Assembly: GCA_900555045.1 (NCBI GenBank)
Contig: USJW01000039.1
Location: 1 to 37,652, forward strand
Direction: 5' to 3'
DNA length: 37,652 nucleotides
Source of the DNA: an uncultured Clostridium sp.
GTDB taxonomy: Bacteria; Bacillota; Clostridia; Lachnospirales; Lachnospiraceae
The position numbers and the translations under genes are program-made. Of the stretch, positions 6,883 through 15,418 are shown in pieces. The notes below the pieces were generated by a model that was not told the DNA's origin, searched no databases, and saw only the letters and a program-made list of their open reading frames with translations. The stretch's first letter is position 1. The number at the start of each line of letters is the position of its first letter.

Positions 6883-8565
6883 TCATCCATTCCCCTGTTC
6901 CCGCCGCTTCGGCAGCAGAATGATCACCTTGGTGTAACGGCCCTTCTCGCTCTCCATCTTGATTCCGTAGCGCATCCCGTAGATCAGAAGCAGGCGCTTC
7001 TGCACGTTCTCCACGCCCAGGCCCCCGTAGATCCCCACGCCCTTCTCCACGTTGTTGATGTACTTTAGGTACTCCTTCTCCACGCCGATGCCGTTGTCGT
7101 AGATCTCCAGACACACATCCCCGTCCCGCTCGTAGCCGCGGATGTTCAGCAGGTAGCCCTCCTTGCCCGCGGTGAAGCCGTGGATGATGGCGTTCTCCAC
7201 TAACGGCTGGATGATCAGGTTGGGGATCAGGCAGTCCATGATCTCGCCGTCCACCTGGATGTCCACGTCGAACAGCTGGTCATAGCGGATCTGCTGGAGC
7301 CGTATGTAGTCCTCCACAAACACCAAATCGTCGCTCAGCTTCACAAAGTCGTCCCGGAAGGTGATGCTCCTGCGCAGGAGCTTTCCCAGGTGGATCACAA
7401 AGCCGGACACCTCCTCCGTGCGCCCCATGCGGGCCAGCGCGTTGATCTCGTTTAGCATGTTGTAGAGAAAATGGGGGCTGATCTGGGCCTGGAGCGCCTT
7501 AAGCTCCGCGTTTTTCTTGCGCTCGCTCTCCTCCCTGGCGTTCTCGATCAGCGTCTGGATCCGGGATGTCATCCAGTTGAACACGGAGCTGACCAGGCGC
7601 ATCTCGTCGCTGTCCTTCTCCCGGATCTCGATCTTGGTGTCCAGTTGCCCGCTGGTCACCCGGTTCATGGAGCTGACAAGCGTCTCGATGGGGCGGTACA
7701 TGCGGTTGGCAAAAAAGGCGGCCAAAAGGAAGGCCAGCGGGGCCATGCATCCCAGCACCAGAAGGCTGATGGAGATCATCAGCTGGTTGTTCTCGTTGAA
7801 CTCCGCGATGTTGTAGTAGGCGTAGAGCCGCAGGCCGTAGGGGTTGTCCCGGACGTCCATCACGGAATTCTTCTCCGTGCGCGCGGGTTCGCCCACCCTC
7901 CCCTCCGCGAAGCGCCCCGTGGTGTCCGCGATCACACAGCCGGTTTCATCCGCCAGCGTGACGGACGCCTTCTCCTCCTCCAGGGGCTGCAGGGCGGATA
8001 TGATGGAATTCCGGTATACGTCGAGCACCACAAAGCCCAGAATCCCCCCTCCGCCATCTTTTACCGCGCGGCCCATGTTCAGGCAGACCGTCCGGCCGCT
8101 CTCTGTCCGGACGGCGCTGGGGAACACGGCCACCGCCTCTGGCCGGCCTGTCATCTCCTGTAAAATTCCCCACCCACCGAAAACAGCCGGGTCGTAAAAC
8201 CCGGCGTCCCGGCTGTCCGGGTAGATGCTCTGATTCTTTAAATTCACCACACGAATTTTGATCCGGTTATCGCGCCCCGTCTGCAGGGGGCGCACGAGAT
8301 CCTCCAACTCTCTCCGGCTGCCCGACTCCAGGCACGAAAGGAGGGCCGGATCCCTCGCCAAACTGTCGATAATCTGCTCATACTCCGCCAACACCTCCCG
8401 GATGTTCTCGGAGGAGACCGCCGCCATATCCCGCGCCTTGTCCCGGTAGCGCTCCCTGGACATGCGGAAGCTTCCGTAGGAGATGGCGATCACGCACAGG
8501 CAGATGGGCAGGATCGCGGCCAGCAAAAACGCCAGAAACAACCGTTTAAAATAGACTCTCTTCAC
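6883..8565 (-). CDS. Sensor histidine kinase, YesM type
   Basis: A 560-residue membrane kinase. The GTG at 8565 is chosen because GGCGGGAG precedes it by eight bases; the longer frame to 8598 lacks a ribosome binding site. A first membrane segment (about 10-29) is followed by a large extracellular sensor domain to about 260. A second membrane segment (about 262-286) and a HAMP region then lead to the His_kinase domain with phospho-acceptor His365 in QISPHFLYN. An HATPase domain follows, with the N-box PLVENAIIHG and G-boxes DNGIG and GGLGVENVQKR. It has its own promoter (8625-8653) and is co-transcribed with the binding-like protein and the YesN regulator. The signal is probably a carbohydrate, by analogy and neighbourhood. 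Confidence 0.93.
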   Translation of the reverse strand: MKRVYFKRLFLAFLLAAILPICLCVIAISYGSFRMSRERYRDKARDMAAVSSENIREVLAEYEQIIDSLARDPALLSCLESGSRRELEDLVRPLQTGRDNRIKIRVVNLKNQSIYPDSRDAGFYDPAVFGGWGILQEMTGRPEAVAVFPSAVRTESGRTVCLNMGRAVKDGGGGILGFVVLDVYRNSIISALQPLEEEKASVTLADETGCVIADTTGRFAEGRVGEPARTEKNSVMDVRDNPYGLRLYAYYNIAEFNENNQLMISISLLVLGCMAPLAFLLAAFFANRMYRPIETLVSSMNRVTSGQLDTKIEIREKDSDEMRLVSSVFNWMTSRIQTLIENAREESERKKNAELKALQAQISPHFLYNMLNEINALARMGRTEEVSGFVIHLGKLLRRSITFRDDFVKLSDDLVFVEDYIRLQQIRYDQLFDVDIQVDGEIMDCLIPNLIIQPLVENAIIHGFTAGKEGYLLNIRGYERDGDVCLEIYDNGIGVEKEYLKYINNVEKGVGIYGGLGVENVQKRLLLIYGMRYGIKMESEKGRYTKVIILLPKRREQGNG

Positions 8566-8624
8566 GCTGTAAACTCCCGCCGCGGCACAGCGCCGCACAA
8601 GTGTACAAAAAGCTCCATCAAATC

Positions 8625-8653
8625 ATTGTATCAGATGCTTTGGGTTCGCTCAA
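8625..8653 (-). promoter_or_regulatory. Promoter of the kinase / binding-protein / regulator operon
   Basis: On the minus strand TTGAGC (8653-8648), a 17-bp spacer and TACAAT (8630-8625) form a good sigma-A promoter. The start would be about 55 bp before the kinase start codon. It lies just after the hairpin at 8662-8687, so the sensor genes can be expressed independently of the ABC operon. Confidence 0.65.
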
Positions 8654-8661
8654 CCGAAACT

Positions 8662-8687
8662 TTCGGGGAGGCCGAAACCTCCCCGAA
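8662..8687 (-). terminator. Strong hairpin at the end of the ABC operon (terminator-like, weak U tract)
   Basis: TTCGGGGAGG (8662-8671) pairs perfectly with CCTCCCCGAA (8678-8687) around a 6-base loop, ten bases past the isomerase stop. No convincing T-run follows on either strand. It may act as a partial terminator or as a 3' stabiliser of the ABC mRNA. Confidence 0.45.
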
Positions 8688-8697
8688 TCCATTCTAT

Positions 8698-9492
8698 TTA
8701 CATATAATGGGTGCGAACCCACTCGATATCCGCTTCCAGCCGCTCCTCGGAAATCCAGGCGTGCGGCTCGTACTCCAGCACGATTCTGGCGTTTGGCGTG
8801 TACTCCCGGTAAAGCGCCGCAAGGGCCTGGTAGTCGATCACTCCGTCGTCCAGGCGGTTGTGGCAGTCCCGGATGCCGTCGTTGTTGTGGAAATGGTAGG
8901 CGTGGATCCTGTCCCCGTATGCCTGAAGCATGGACTCCATATCCAGCTTTGTCTGGCAGGCATGGCCCACATCGATGATTCCGGACATGTCCGGAAACTC
9001 CCCGTAGAGCCCGCGGTAGCCGTCGTTTGAGAACAGCGGGATCCCCGAGGCGGGGAGCGGCAGGTTCTCCACCACGATCTCTGCCCCGTGCTTTGCGCCG
9101 ATGTCCAGCACGGTCCGGAGATTCTCCCGGCACACCGCCTGCACCCGCGCCTGGTCCTCCGGCGCTGTGCCCAACTGGGTGTAGTGGTACACCACGTGGC
9201 GCACGCCGTATTTGGCCGCCAGGGCGCACACCCGCTCGTAGCTGTCCAAAAGGTGGTCAAATCCCGCGGTGCCCGGCGCGCTGGTGCCCTCCACGCCGAT
9301 GTACGGCCCGTGGAAGGTCAGCGGGCAGGAGAGCGTGGGGAGGAGGCTGCATAGCCGCTCCCAGTACCGCTCATCGTGTGTGAACGCGATCAGCTCTAAC
9401 CCCAGCCAGTCCTTTTTCTTCCCGTCGATGAAGCGGGCGATCTCCTCCATCTGGTCAAATCCCTTGATCAAAGAGCTTACAAATATTGGCAT
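8698..9492 (-). CDS. Sugar phosphate isomerase/epimerase-like TIM-barrel protein
   Basis: 264 residues, matching the AP-endonuclease 2 / xylose-isomerase-like TIM-barrel family (Pfam AP_endonuc_2). Family landmarks are HGPYIGVEG, VVYHYTQLG, EIVVENLPLP (metal-binding glutamate), GIIDVGHACQT (metal-binding Asp and His), HAYHFHNNDGIRDCH and RIVLEYEP (C-terminal glutamate). Such proteins isomerise or epimerise sugars, inositols or keto acids using a divalent metal; the substrate cannot be read. AGGAGG precedes the ATG at 9492. It is the last gene of the ABC operon, 35 bp after the ATPase, so it probably acts on the imported sugar. Confidence 0.85.
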   Translation of the reverse strand: MPIFVSSLIKGFDQMEEIARFIDGKKKDWLGLELIAFTHDERYWERLCSLLPTLSCPLTFHGPYIGVEGTSAPGTAGFDHLLDSYERVCALAAKYGVRHVVYHYTQLGTAPEDQARVQAVCRENLRTVLDIGAKHGAEIVVENLPLPASGIPLFSNDGYRGLYGEFPDMSGIIDVGHACQTKLDMESMLQAYGDRIHAYHFHNNDGIRDCHNRLDDGVIDYQALAALYREYTPNARIVLEYEPHAWISEERLEADIEWVRTHYM

Positions 9493-9527
9493 TTTCTGTC
9501 CTCCTGTTCAAACACTGCGGACCCGGA

Positions 9528-10619
9528 TCAGCGGATCTCGTCGGGGTAGCCGATGGACTGGGTGGTCTCCCCGTCGAAGAAGTGCAGCTTCTCCGGCAGA
9601 ATGTTCCAGTACACGTCCTCGCCCTTGGAGAACTCGTCCTCCGGCATGATGGAAATCAGCTCCTCGCCGCCGATCTCGGTGTAGAAGCCCACGCGGTTTC
9701 CATAATTCTCCACATAGTGGATGTTCACCTTGACGCTGTAGGGGCCCTTCTTGCGGCTAAACAGCACATTCTCCGGGCGGATGCCAAGCTTTAAGCTGCG
9801 CCCCTCCTTCTCGTGGATCTTCTTCACCCACATCTCCGGCAGCTCCACCCGCTGGCCGTCCAAAACCAGCTCCCTGCCGTCCACGTTGGCCGTCAGGATG
9901 TTCATGGACGGGGAGCCGATGAACTTGGCCACAAAGATGTTTGCCGGGCGGTGGTACACGTTGTGGGGCGTATCCACCATCTGCAAGTCGCCGCCGTTGA
10001 GCAGTGCGATGCGCTGTCCCACGGTCATGGCCTCGATCTGGTCGTGTGTCACGTAGATGAAGGTCTGGCCGTACATCTCATGGATGCGCACCAGCTCCTT
10101 CCTGGCCTGGCCTCTCAGCTGTGCGTCCAGGTTTGACAGCGGCTCGTCGAGCAGGAAGAAATCCGACCGCTTCACGATGGCGCGGGCCAGGGCCACGCGC
10201 TGGCGCTGTCCGCCGGAGAGCTCCTTGGGGTAGCGGCCCTCCAGGCCGGTCAGGTTTAAGATTCCGATGGCCTCGGCCACCCGCTCCCTTATCACATCCT
10301 TCTTCTCCTTGTGGATGCGCAGGCCGTAGCCCACATTCTCCTCGATGGTCATGTGGGGGTACAGCGCGTAGTTCTGGAACACCATAGCGATGTCCCGGTC
10401 CCCGCTGTCGATGTCGTTGGCAAGCTTCCCGTTTAAGTATAGGTTGCCGCTTGTGACGGTCTCCAGACCGCTGATCATGCGCAGAATGGTGGACTTTCCG
10501 CAGCCGGAGGGGCCGAGTAAGATCAGGCGCTCCCCCTTCTCTATGCTCAAATTTAAATTGTTGATAATCTTCGTCTTTCCGAACGATTTGCTGACATTTT
10601 CAAAACGAATACTGTCCAT
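9528..10619 (-). CDS. Carbohydrate ABC transporter ATP-binding protein (UgpC/MsmX/MalK type)
   Basis: A 363-residue nucleotide-binding subunit. Walker A is GPSGCGKST (about 38-46), the Q-loop is MVFQNYALYPHMT, the signature is LSGGQRQRVALARA, Walker B is FFLLDEPLSNLD, and the switch histidine is in YVTHDQIEA. Residues about 235-355 form the TOBE/regulatory extension typical of sugar importers (SPSMNILTANV, LGIRPENVLF). It works as a dimer on the cytoplasmic face with the two permeases encoded just upstream. AAGGAGT precedes the ATG at 10619. A dedicated ATPase inside the operon is less usual in Firmicutes, where a shared MsmX often serves. Confidence 0.95.
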   Translation of the reverse strand: MDSIRFENVSKSFGKTKIINNLNLSIEKGERLILLGPSGCGKSTILRMISGLETVTSGNLYLNGKLANDIDSGDRDIAMVFQNYALYPHMTIEENVGYGLRIHKEKKDVIRERVAEAIGILNLTGLEGRYPKELSGGQRQRVALARAIVKRSDFFLLDEPLSNLDAQLRGQARKELVRIHEMYGQTFIYVTHDQIEAMTVGQRIALLNGGDLQMVDTPHNVYHRPANIFVAKFIGSPSMNILTANVDGRELVLDGQRVELPEMWVKKIHEKEGRSLKLGIRPENVLFSRKKGPYSVKVNIHYVENYGNRVGFYTEIGGEELISIMPEDEFSKGEDVYWNILPEKLHFFDGETTQSIGYPDEIR

Positions 10620-10634
10620 AACGCTTCACTCCTT

Positions 10635-11459
10635 CTATCCTTTGATTCCCGACTGTGCGAATGTGTTGATAATGTATTTCTGGCATACGGAATAGATGCC
10701 AAGCGGAAGCACCATGGTCAGCACGGAAATGGCCATTGCCACCGGGATATCCGTTCCGCCCTCCGCGCTGACGAACATCTGAAGCGCCAGGGACAGAGTG
10801 TAATTCTCCGTGGATTTTAAGATCAGGGACGGCCACACGTACTCGTTCCAGGAATTGATGAAGAAGATAATTCCGATGGACAGGATGGCCGGCTTCACCA
10901 TGGGCACCACGATGGTCCGCAGGATGTTTGTGTGGCTCGCCTTCTCCAGCTTTGCCACCTCCACTAAGGACTTGGGGATCCCGCGCATGTGCTGGCGCAG
11001 CAGGAAGATTCCGGTGGCGTCCGCCAGCTGCGGCAGGGCCACGCCCAGGATGTTGTCCCTGAGGCCGATCTTGGAGATGGTGATAAAGTTGGGGATCATG
11101 GTCACGGTGAACGGGATGAAGATGGTGCTCACCAGGATAAAGTACATGAAATTCTTCCCCTTGTAGTCAAAGAACACAAAGCTGTACGCGGCCAGCACGC
11201 CCGTGAACAGCTTGAAGGCCGTCACGATGCTGGCGATGATGAAGGTGTTCATGGTGATCTTCACGAAGGGGATCTTCTGCAGCACATTGGAGTAGGCCGC
11301 GGTGGTGAACTCCTTCGGGATCAGGGAGGAGCTGTTGAACGCCTCGTTTAACGTCTTGAAGGACGTGGACAGGGCAAAAAATATGGGGTACAGGGACAAA
11401 AATACGATCACGATCAGTATGGCGTGCCAGATGATCTCGGTCCGTCTCTCAGTTTTCAT
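10635..11459 (-). CDS. Carbohydrate ABC transporter permease, MalG/UgpE type
   Basis: 274 residues with six predicted membrane helices. The EAA loop that docks the ATPase is visible as VEVAKLEKASHTNILRTIVVPMVKPA. The start is taken at 11459 (MKTERRTEI), which has GGAGAGGGG upstream and overlaps the previous permease by 11 bp; a longer frame to 11480 is unsupported. The second permease of the heterodimer follows MalF-type at 11,449-12,351. The tight overlaps indicate translational coupling in a sugar importer of the CUT1 class. Confidence 0.94.
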   Translation of the reverse strand: MKTERRTEIIWHAILIVIVFLSLYPIFFALSTSFKTLNEAFNSSSLIPKEFTTAAYSNVLQKIPFVKITMNTFIIASIVTAFKLFTGVLAAYSFVFFDYKGKNFMYFILVSTIFIPFTVTMIPNFITISKIGLRDNILGVALPQLADATGIFLLRQHMRGIPKSLVEVAKLEKASHTNILRTIVVPMVKPAILSIGIIFFINSWNEYVWPSLILKSTENYTLSLALQMFVSAEGGTDIPVAMAISVLTMVLPLGIYSVCQKYIINTFAQSGIKG

Positions 11460-12351
11460 AGTACACGCCCCTCTCCACATACTTAAATTCCAGATAAAGT
11501 AAAATCAAAAAGATCACCATGGTCATGATGGAAAGAGCCGAGGCCTTTCCGGTGTTGTAGAAGGTGAAGGCCTCCTGGTACACGCCGTAGATGATGTTGG
11601 AGCTGGCGTTGTTGGGGCCGCCCTGGGTCAGCACCTTGATGGGCGTGAACACGTACTGCATACCCTGGACGATGCTGATGATCAGCACGTAGATGGCCGT
11701 GGAGGACGTGAGCGGCATCACGATCTTGGTGAAGATCTTGGTGTGGGGCGTCTTCTCCAGCTTGGCGGCCTCGATCAGCTCGTCGGAGACGCTGCTCATG
11801 CCGGAGAGCAGCACCAGGAAATTGTAGCCGAAGCTCTTTAACACCGCCACCAGGGCGATGACGAAGATGACCAAGCCCTTGGTCTTGGACCAGGTGGGCA
11901 TGGTAATTCCAAATTTTCCCAGAATTCCGCCCACCGGGCCGGAGATGGGGTTAAAAATCCACTGAAGCACGATGGCGCCGACCACCAGGGAGATCAGGCT
12001 GGGCACAAACAGCAGGGTCTTGTAGATGCCCTTGCCCTTTTTCATCACAAAGGTGTTCACATAGCTCAAGATGTACGGCACCGCAAAAATCAGGATCACC
12101 AGGATGGCGATGTAAAACAGGGTGTTGACAACGATCTGTATGGTCACTTCGTCCTGAATGATGCTCAGATAGTTCTTAAAGCCCACAAATTTTTTCGTGG
12201 GGGCCACCATGTTCCACTTTAAAAAGCTCAAATACACGGTGTATGCCAGCGGCCAGAACATGAACACCACGAACGCGAAGGTCGCCGGAAACAGGAACAG
12301 CCAGGCAATGATATTGTCCCGCCTCCTGCGGTTCGTCCTTTTTCCCTCCAT
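11449..12351 (-). CDS. Carbohydrate ABC transporter permease, MalF/UgpA type
   Basis: 300 residues with six predicted membrane helices, starting near IIAWLFLFPATFAFVVFMFW. The EAA loop is DELIEAAKLEKTPHTKIFTKIVMPL, a classic CUT1 feature. The ATG at 12351 is preferred because GGAGAGG lies seven bases upstream; the frame extends to a TTG at 12375 without a site. It is the second gene of the operon, 69 bp after the lipoprotein gene. Adjacent to the ATG the N-terminus is strongly basic (KRTNRRRRDN), as expected for the positive-inside rule. Confidence 0.94.
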   Translation of the reverse strand: MEGKRTNRRRRDNIIAWLFLFPATFAFVVFMFWPLAYTVYLSFLKWNMVAPTKKFVGFKNYLSIIQDEVTIQIVVNTLFYIAILVILIFAVPYILSYVNTFVMKKGKGIYKTLLFVPSLISLVVGAIVLQWIFNPISGPVGGILGKFGITMPTWSKTKGLVIFVIALVAVLKSFGYNFLVLLSGMSSVSDELIEAAKLEKTPHTKIFTKIVMPLTSSTAIYVLIISIVQGMQYVFTPIKVLTQGGPNNASSNIIYGVYQEAFTFYNTGKASALSIMTMVIFLILLYLEFKYVERGVYYEN

Positions 12352-12420
12352 AGGGTTTCCTCTCCTCTCTTTCAAGAAGAGGGAAGACCAAGCTTCCCAG
12401 TCTTCCCTCCCAATTTCAAA

Positions 12421-13752
12421 CTACTGCTCTTCCAGCATCTTGTTCAGCGCATCCTGTGCGGACTTAAGAGCCGCCTCGGGGGTCTCGCTTCCGTCCAGAA
12501 TCTTGTCTCTGGTGTCCGCGAACATCTGCTCCGCCTGGGTGCCCATGTCGCCGGGGTACGCAGCCCAGGACTGAAGGTTGTCCATCTCGCTGAATGCGAT
12601 TCCCAGAAGCTCGTTGTCCTTGATGTGGGCCTGCAGGCCGTTGGGATCCTCCGCCACGTCCTGTCTGGGCGGCAGATAGCCGGTGTTTAAGGTCCACTTG
12701 GAGAGCCACTCGGGCTGCATGATGAACTTTAAGAATTCCATGGCCGCCTTCTGCTCCTCGGGATTCTGAGCGGTGATCGGGATGAAGTTTCCGCCTGCGG
12801 GGAGACGCTTCTCCTTGCCCTCAAAGCCCGGGAACTCGGCGCCCTTCACCTCGAACTGGGCCGCCTGGGTGATGGTGCCGATCTTGGCGCTGGTCACGCA
12901 GGCGATTCCCACCTTGCCGTTGCAGAACGCCTGGATGCCCTCGTCGGCGGTGATATGTAATGCGCTCTTGTCGGTGAGCACCATGTCTGCCAGAATCTGG
13001 TAAGCCTCGATGCCCTCAGGGGTTGCGAACGCGGCCTTGCCGTCCTCAAGCATGCGGGCCCCGTTGCTCTCCAGCAGTCCCTGGACCGCCCAGTTGTCGG
13101 AGTACTCCTGCATGTAGAAGCCGTACTCGCCGGTCTTGTCCGTGATCTGCTTTGCGTACTCGCGGATGTCGTCCCAGGTCTGGGGTCCCTTGGCCGGGTC
13201 CAGGCCCGCCTTCTCAAACAGCTCCGGGTTGTAGCAGATGATCGGCGCGCTGATGCAGAAGGGCATTCCGATCTGCTTGCCGTCCACCTGAGCCAGGCTC
13301 ATCACGTTGTCCAGGAACGTGTTCTTTAAGTAGTCCTTGTCGTCCGGGAAGTACTGGTCGATCACGTCCTGGGGGCTCACATAGTTGAAGTTCGCCGCGA
13401 AATATTTGATATAGTTGTAGCCGATCATGCACAGGGACGGCGGGTTGCCCGCTGCCACCTCAGCCTGCAGGTTCTGCATAAGGCCCGGGTACATATCAGG
13501 GTTGTACACCTCTTTCACCACGATGTCCGGATGGGTCTTGTTGAACTCCTCCACCATCTCCTTGATGACCGGTGCGCCGAAGTTCTCAGAGTAAACGTGC
13601 CAGAATGTAACCTCCACCGGCTCCTTGGACGCCTCGGTCTGCGCCTGGCTGTCCGCGGGTGCGCTCTCCTTCTTGCCGCAGCCTGCCAACATCGTCACTG
13701 CCATTGCAGCCGCAAGCCCGGCCGCCGCCGCCTTTCTCCATACCTTCTTCAT
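12421..13752 (-). CDS. Extracellular solute-binding lipoprotein of the sugar ABC transporter
   Basis: 443 residues, family 1 solute-binding protein. The signal peptide ends in a good lipobox, TMLAGCGKK, so the mature protein is lipid-anchored outside the membrane. Family landmarks are VEVTFWHVYSENFG, VEEFNKTHPDIVVKEVY, PPSLCMIGYNYIKYF, GKQIGMPFCISAPIICYN, and FLKFIMQPEWLSKWTLNTGY. The ATG at 13752 is six bases after AAAAGGAGG; the ATG at 13758 would abut the site. It heads the operon and captures the substrate, probably an oligosaccharide or glycerol-phosphate-like compound; specificity cannot be read. Confidence 0.95.
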   Translation of the reverse strand: MKKVWRKAAAAGLAAAMAVTMLAGCGKKESAPADSQAQTEASKEPVEVTFWHVYSENFGAPVIKEMVEEFNKTHPDIVVKEVYNPDMYPGLMQNLQAEVAAGNPPSLCMIGYNYIKYFAANFNYVSPQDVIDQYFPDDKDYLKNTFLDNVMSLAQVDGKQIGMPFCISAPIICYNPELFEKAGLDPAKGPQTWDDIREYAKQITDKTGEYGFYMQEYSDNWAVQGLLESNGARMLEDGKAAFATPEGIEAYQILADMVLTDKSALHITADEGIQAFCNGKVGIACVTSAKIGTITQAAQFEVKGAEFPGFEGKEKRLPAGGNFIPITAQNPEEQKAAMEFLKFIMQPEWLSKWTLNTGYLPPRQDVAEDPNGLQAHIKDNELLGIAFSEMDNLQSWAAYPGDMGTQAEQMFADTRDKILDGSETPEAALKSAQDALNKMLEEQ

Positions 13753-13799
13753 ATACATCCTCCTTTTAGTTGGTACTTCTCAAGTCATTTCATAAACCT

Positions 13800-13828
13800 A
13801 TGATACAACACGGCACGCCGGTTGACCA
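13800..13828 (-). promoter_or_regulatory. Putative promoter of the sugar ABC operon
   Basis: On the minus strand TGGTCA (13828-13823), a 17-bp spacer and TATCAT (13805-13800) lie about 50 bp before the lipoprotein start. The -35 is weak (4 of 6), as expected for a promoter that needs an activator such as the YesN-type regulator. Confidence 0.45.
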
Positions 13829-13886
13829 TGCGGTAATCCGTCACTTTTGTGTAAAATCCTGCACACTTTTTGCATATAATCGCTAA

Positions 13887-13925
13887 TTTTACCGGTCAAA
13901 TACATGGGTTTTACATAGATTTTAC
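13887..13925 (-). repeat. Helically phased TTTTAC repeats upstream of the ABC promoter
   Basis: TTTTAC occurs at 13887-13892, 13909-13914 and 13920-13925, giving centre spacings of 22 and 11 bp (two and one helical turns). They lie 60-100 bp upstream of the putative -35. AraC-type response regulators bind direct repeats on one face of the helix, so these are candidate activator sites. The region is AT-rich, so chance occurrence is possible. Confidence 0.35.
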
Positions 13926-13973
13926 CAAATTTTTAACAAACTCCGTAGAAAATACGCCCGGTGTCCTGCGCAC

Positions 13974-14023
13974 AAAAAGCAGGCACCGAACCGGCTGCGC
14001 CCCCGCCGCCGTTCGATGCCTGC
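13974..14023 (-). terminator. Rho-independent terminator of the RND efflux operon
   Basis: On the minus strand GCAGGCATCGAAC (14023-14011) pairs with GTTCGGTGCCTGC (13991-13979) with one T-G wobble. It is followed by TTTTT (13978-13974). It lies about 25 bases past the last TolC-like gene and separates this operon from the sugar ABC operon. Confidence 0.85.
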
Positions 14024-14047
14024 CCTTTGTGGATGTGACTTTTCCTT

Positions 14048-15403
14048 TTATTTTCCGGAGCTCTTCACGCCCTTTATCTCCCAGCAATAGTTCTCATACG
14101 CCTGCCGCAGCCCCATGGACGCGGTCTCATAGGCCGCCTGCTTCTCTAAGTAGGCCGCCTCGCCCTCCAGGTACTCGGTGTTCGTGAGGAGCCCGGCCTG
14201 CTGCCTGCGCTCGAGGGAGGCGTAGATAAGCTTCGCGCTCTCCCAGGAGGCGCATGCCCCCTCGTAGGCGGTCTTTTTCTCCATCAGCGTCTGGTACAGG
14301 GCGTCCACCGTGACCACGGCCTCGCCCTCCGCCTCCTCCACCCGCTTTTCCCTGCGGTCCTTGGCGGAGCTTCCCACGGCCCTGGCGTGGCGCTCGCTCA
14401 GCACAGTGCTGTTGTTCCCCATGGCCCTTTGCCGGTCCGCCTCCAGGTCGATGGCCCCGATGGCCGCCAAGTCCGGCGCCGGGACCGCCCCGATCTCCAC
14501 GTCCGCGTCCGGCTCCATCCCCAGAAGCAACAGCAGCTTCGCCTTCAGGCCGGCCGCCTGCTCCGCCATGGAGTTGCTGGCGTTTTGGGCCTGGTTCATG
14601 CGCTTTCTGGCGCTCTCCACGTCCGCCTGGGTGGCCAGTCCCACTGAATACCGCGCCTCGGCCGCCCGCAGAGCCGCCTCGGCGGCCTCTGCCGACTTGG
14701 CCCGCGCCCTGGCGTTCCCCGCCATCTGGTTGTAGGAGTTCATCATGGCCTGCGCCGTCATGGTCGCAGCGTCCGCCGCCTTCTCGATGGTCCGCATGCT
14801 GCGCTCGCCGGTCATCTGGTCAATCCGCTTGTAGAGCTGGCTGGCCGACTGCTTTAGCATCGCCGCGTTGGAGGTGTAGACCGCCGCAGCGGCGCTGTCC
14901 GAGTCCCCCAGGTCCTCGGCCTTGCTCTCCATGTCCCACTGCTCCCACTTGAGCGCCGCCCGCATGTCCTCGTAGATCCGGATGTTCTCATTGTAGTCGT
15001 CGATCTTCTGGCGAAGACTCAGATTGCCTGATTTTAAGAGTTCGCGTAGGTTGTCGTAGTCGATGCGATGCGGGGAGGAAGATGCGGGGGCGCCAGGCGT
15101 CTGCGGCGCGGGGACCTCGCCGGGAGCGGCAGCCGCGACTGCCCCGCCGGTCTCGCTTGCCACAGTCACCCCGCCAGTCTCGTCCGCCGCCCCGCTTTCG
15201 CTCGTCACGGCCGCCCCGCCGCCTTCTTCCGCCCGCACCTCCGGCGCCCAGGCTACCGAAAACACGGCAGCCGTTATGCACAGCGTAAACACCTTCGCCA
15301 AACGCCACTCTCTCCGCCTCACCGTCTCCTCGTTCCCGCACACTTCGTTCCCGCGCACTCCATTCCCGCGCGTCCACTCACTTTCCTGTCCATCCCTTCT
15401 CAA
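14048..15403 (-). CDS. TolC-like outer-membrane-efflux-family protein (second copy)
   Basis: About 451 residues from a TTG at 15403, which has GGGAGG eight bases upstream; a GTG at 15412 is also in frame but overlaps that site. After a charged N-terminus comes one hydrophobic segment (VFTLCITAAVFSVAWA), then a low-complexity Ala/Gly/Thr stretch. A long helical, coiled-coil-like region follows, with two similar halves (AEARYSVGLATQADVESARK and ASLERRQQAGLLTNTEYLEG), the repeat hallmark of the OEP/TolC family. Three 15-bp near-repeats (about 15331-15377) encode part of the N-terminus. It is the last gene of the pump operon. In a monoderm cell it could form an extracytoplasmic helical conduit; this is inference. 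Confidence 0.78.
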   Translation of the reverse strand: MRRDGQESEWTRGNGVRGNEVCGNEETVRRREWRLAKVFTLCITAAVFSVAWAPEVRAEEGGGAAVTSESGAADETGGVTVASETGGAVAAAAPGEVPAPQTPGAPASSSPHRIDYDNLRELLKSGNLSLRQKIDDYNENIRIYEDMRAALKWEQWDMESKAEDLGDSDSAAAAVYTSNAAMLKQSASQLYKRIDQMTGERSMRTIEKAADAATMTAQAMMNSYNQMAGNARARAKSAEAAEAALRAAEARYSVGLATQADVESARKRMNQAQNASNSMAEQAAGLKAKLLLLLGMEPDADVEIGAVPAPDLAAIGAIDLEADRQRAMGNNSTVLSERHARAVGSSAKDRREKRVEEAEGEAVVTVDALYQTLMEKKTAYEGACASWESAKLIYASLERRQQAGLLTNTEYLEGEAAYLEKQAAYETASMGLRQAYENYCWEIKGVKSSGK

Positions 15404-15418
15404 CCGCCTCACCTCCCG

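Noticed and set aside
8662..8687. Considered as a riboswitch expression platform for the kinase operon
   Set aside because: No conserved aptamer sequence is visible upstream; only a simple hairpin is present next to a plain promoter.
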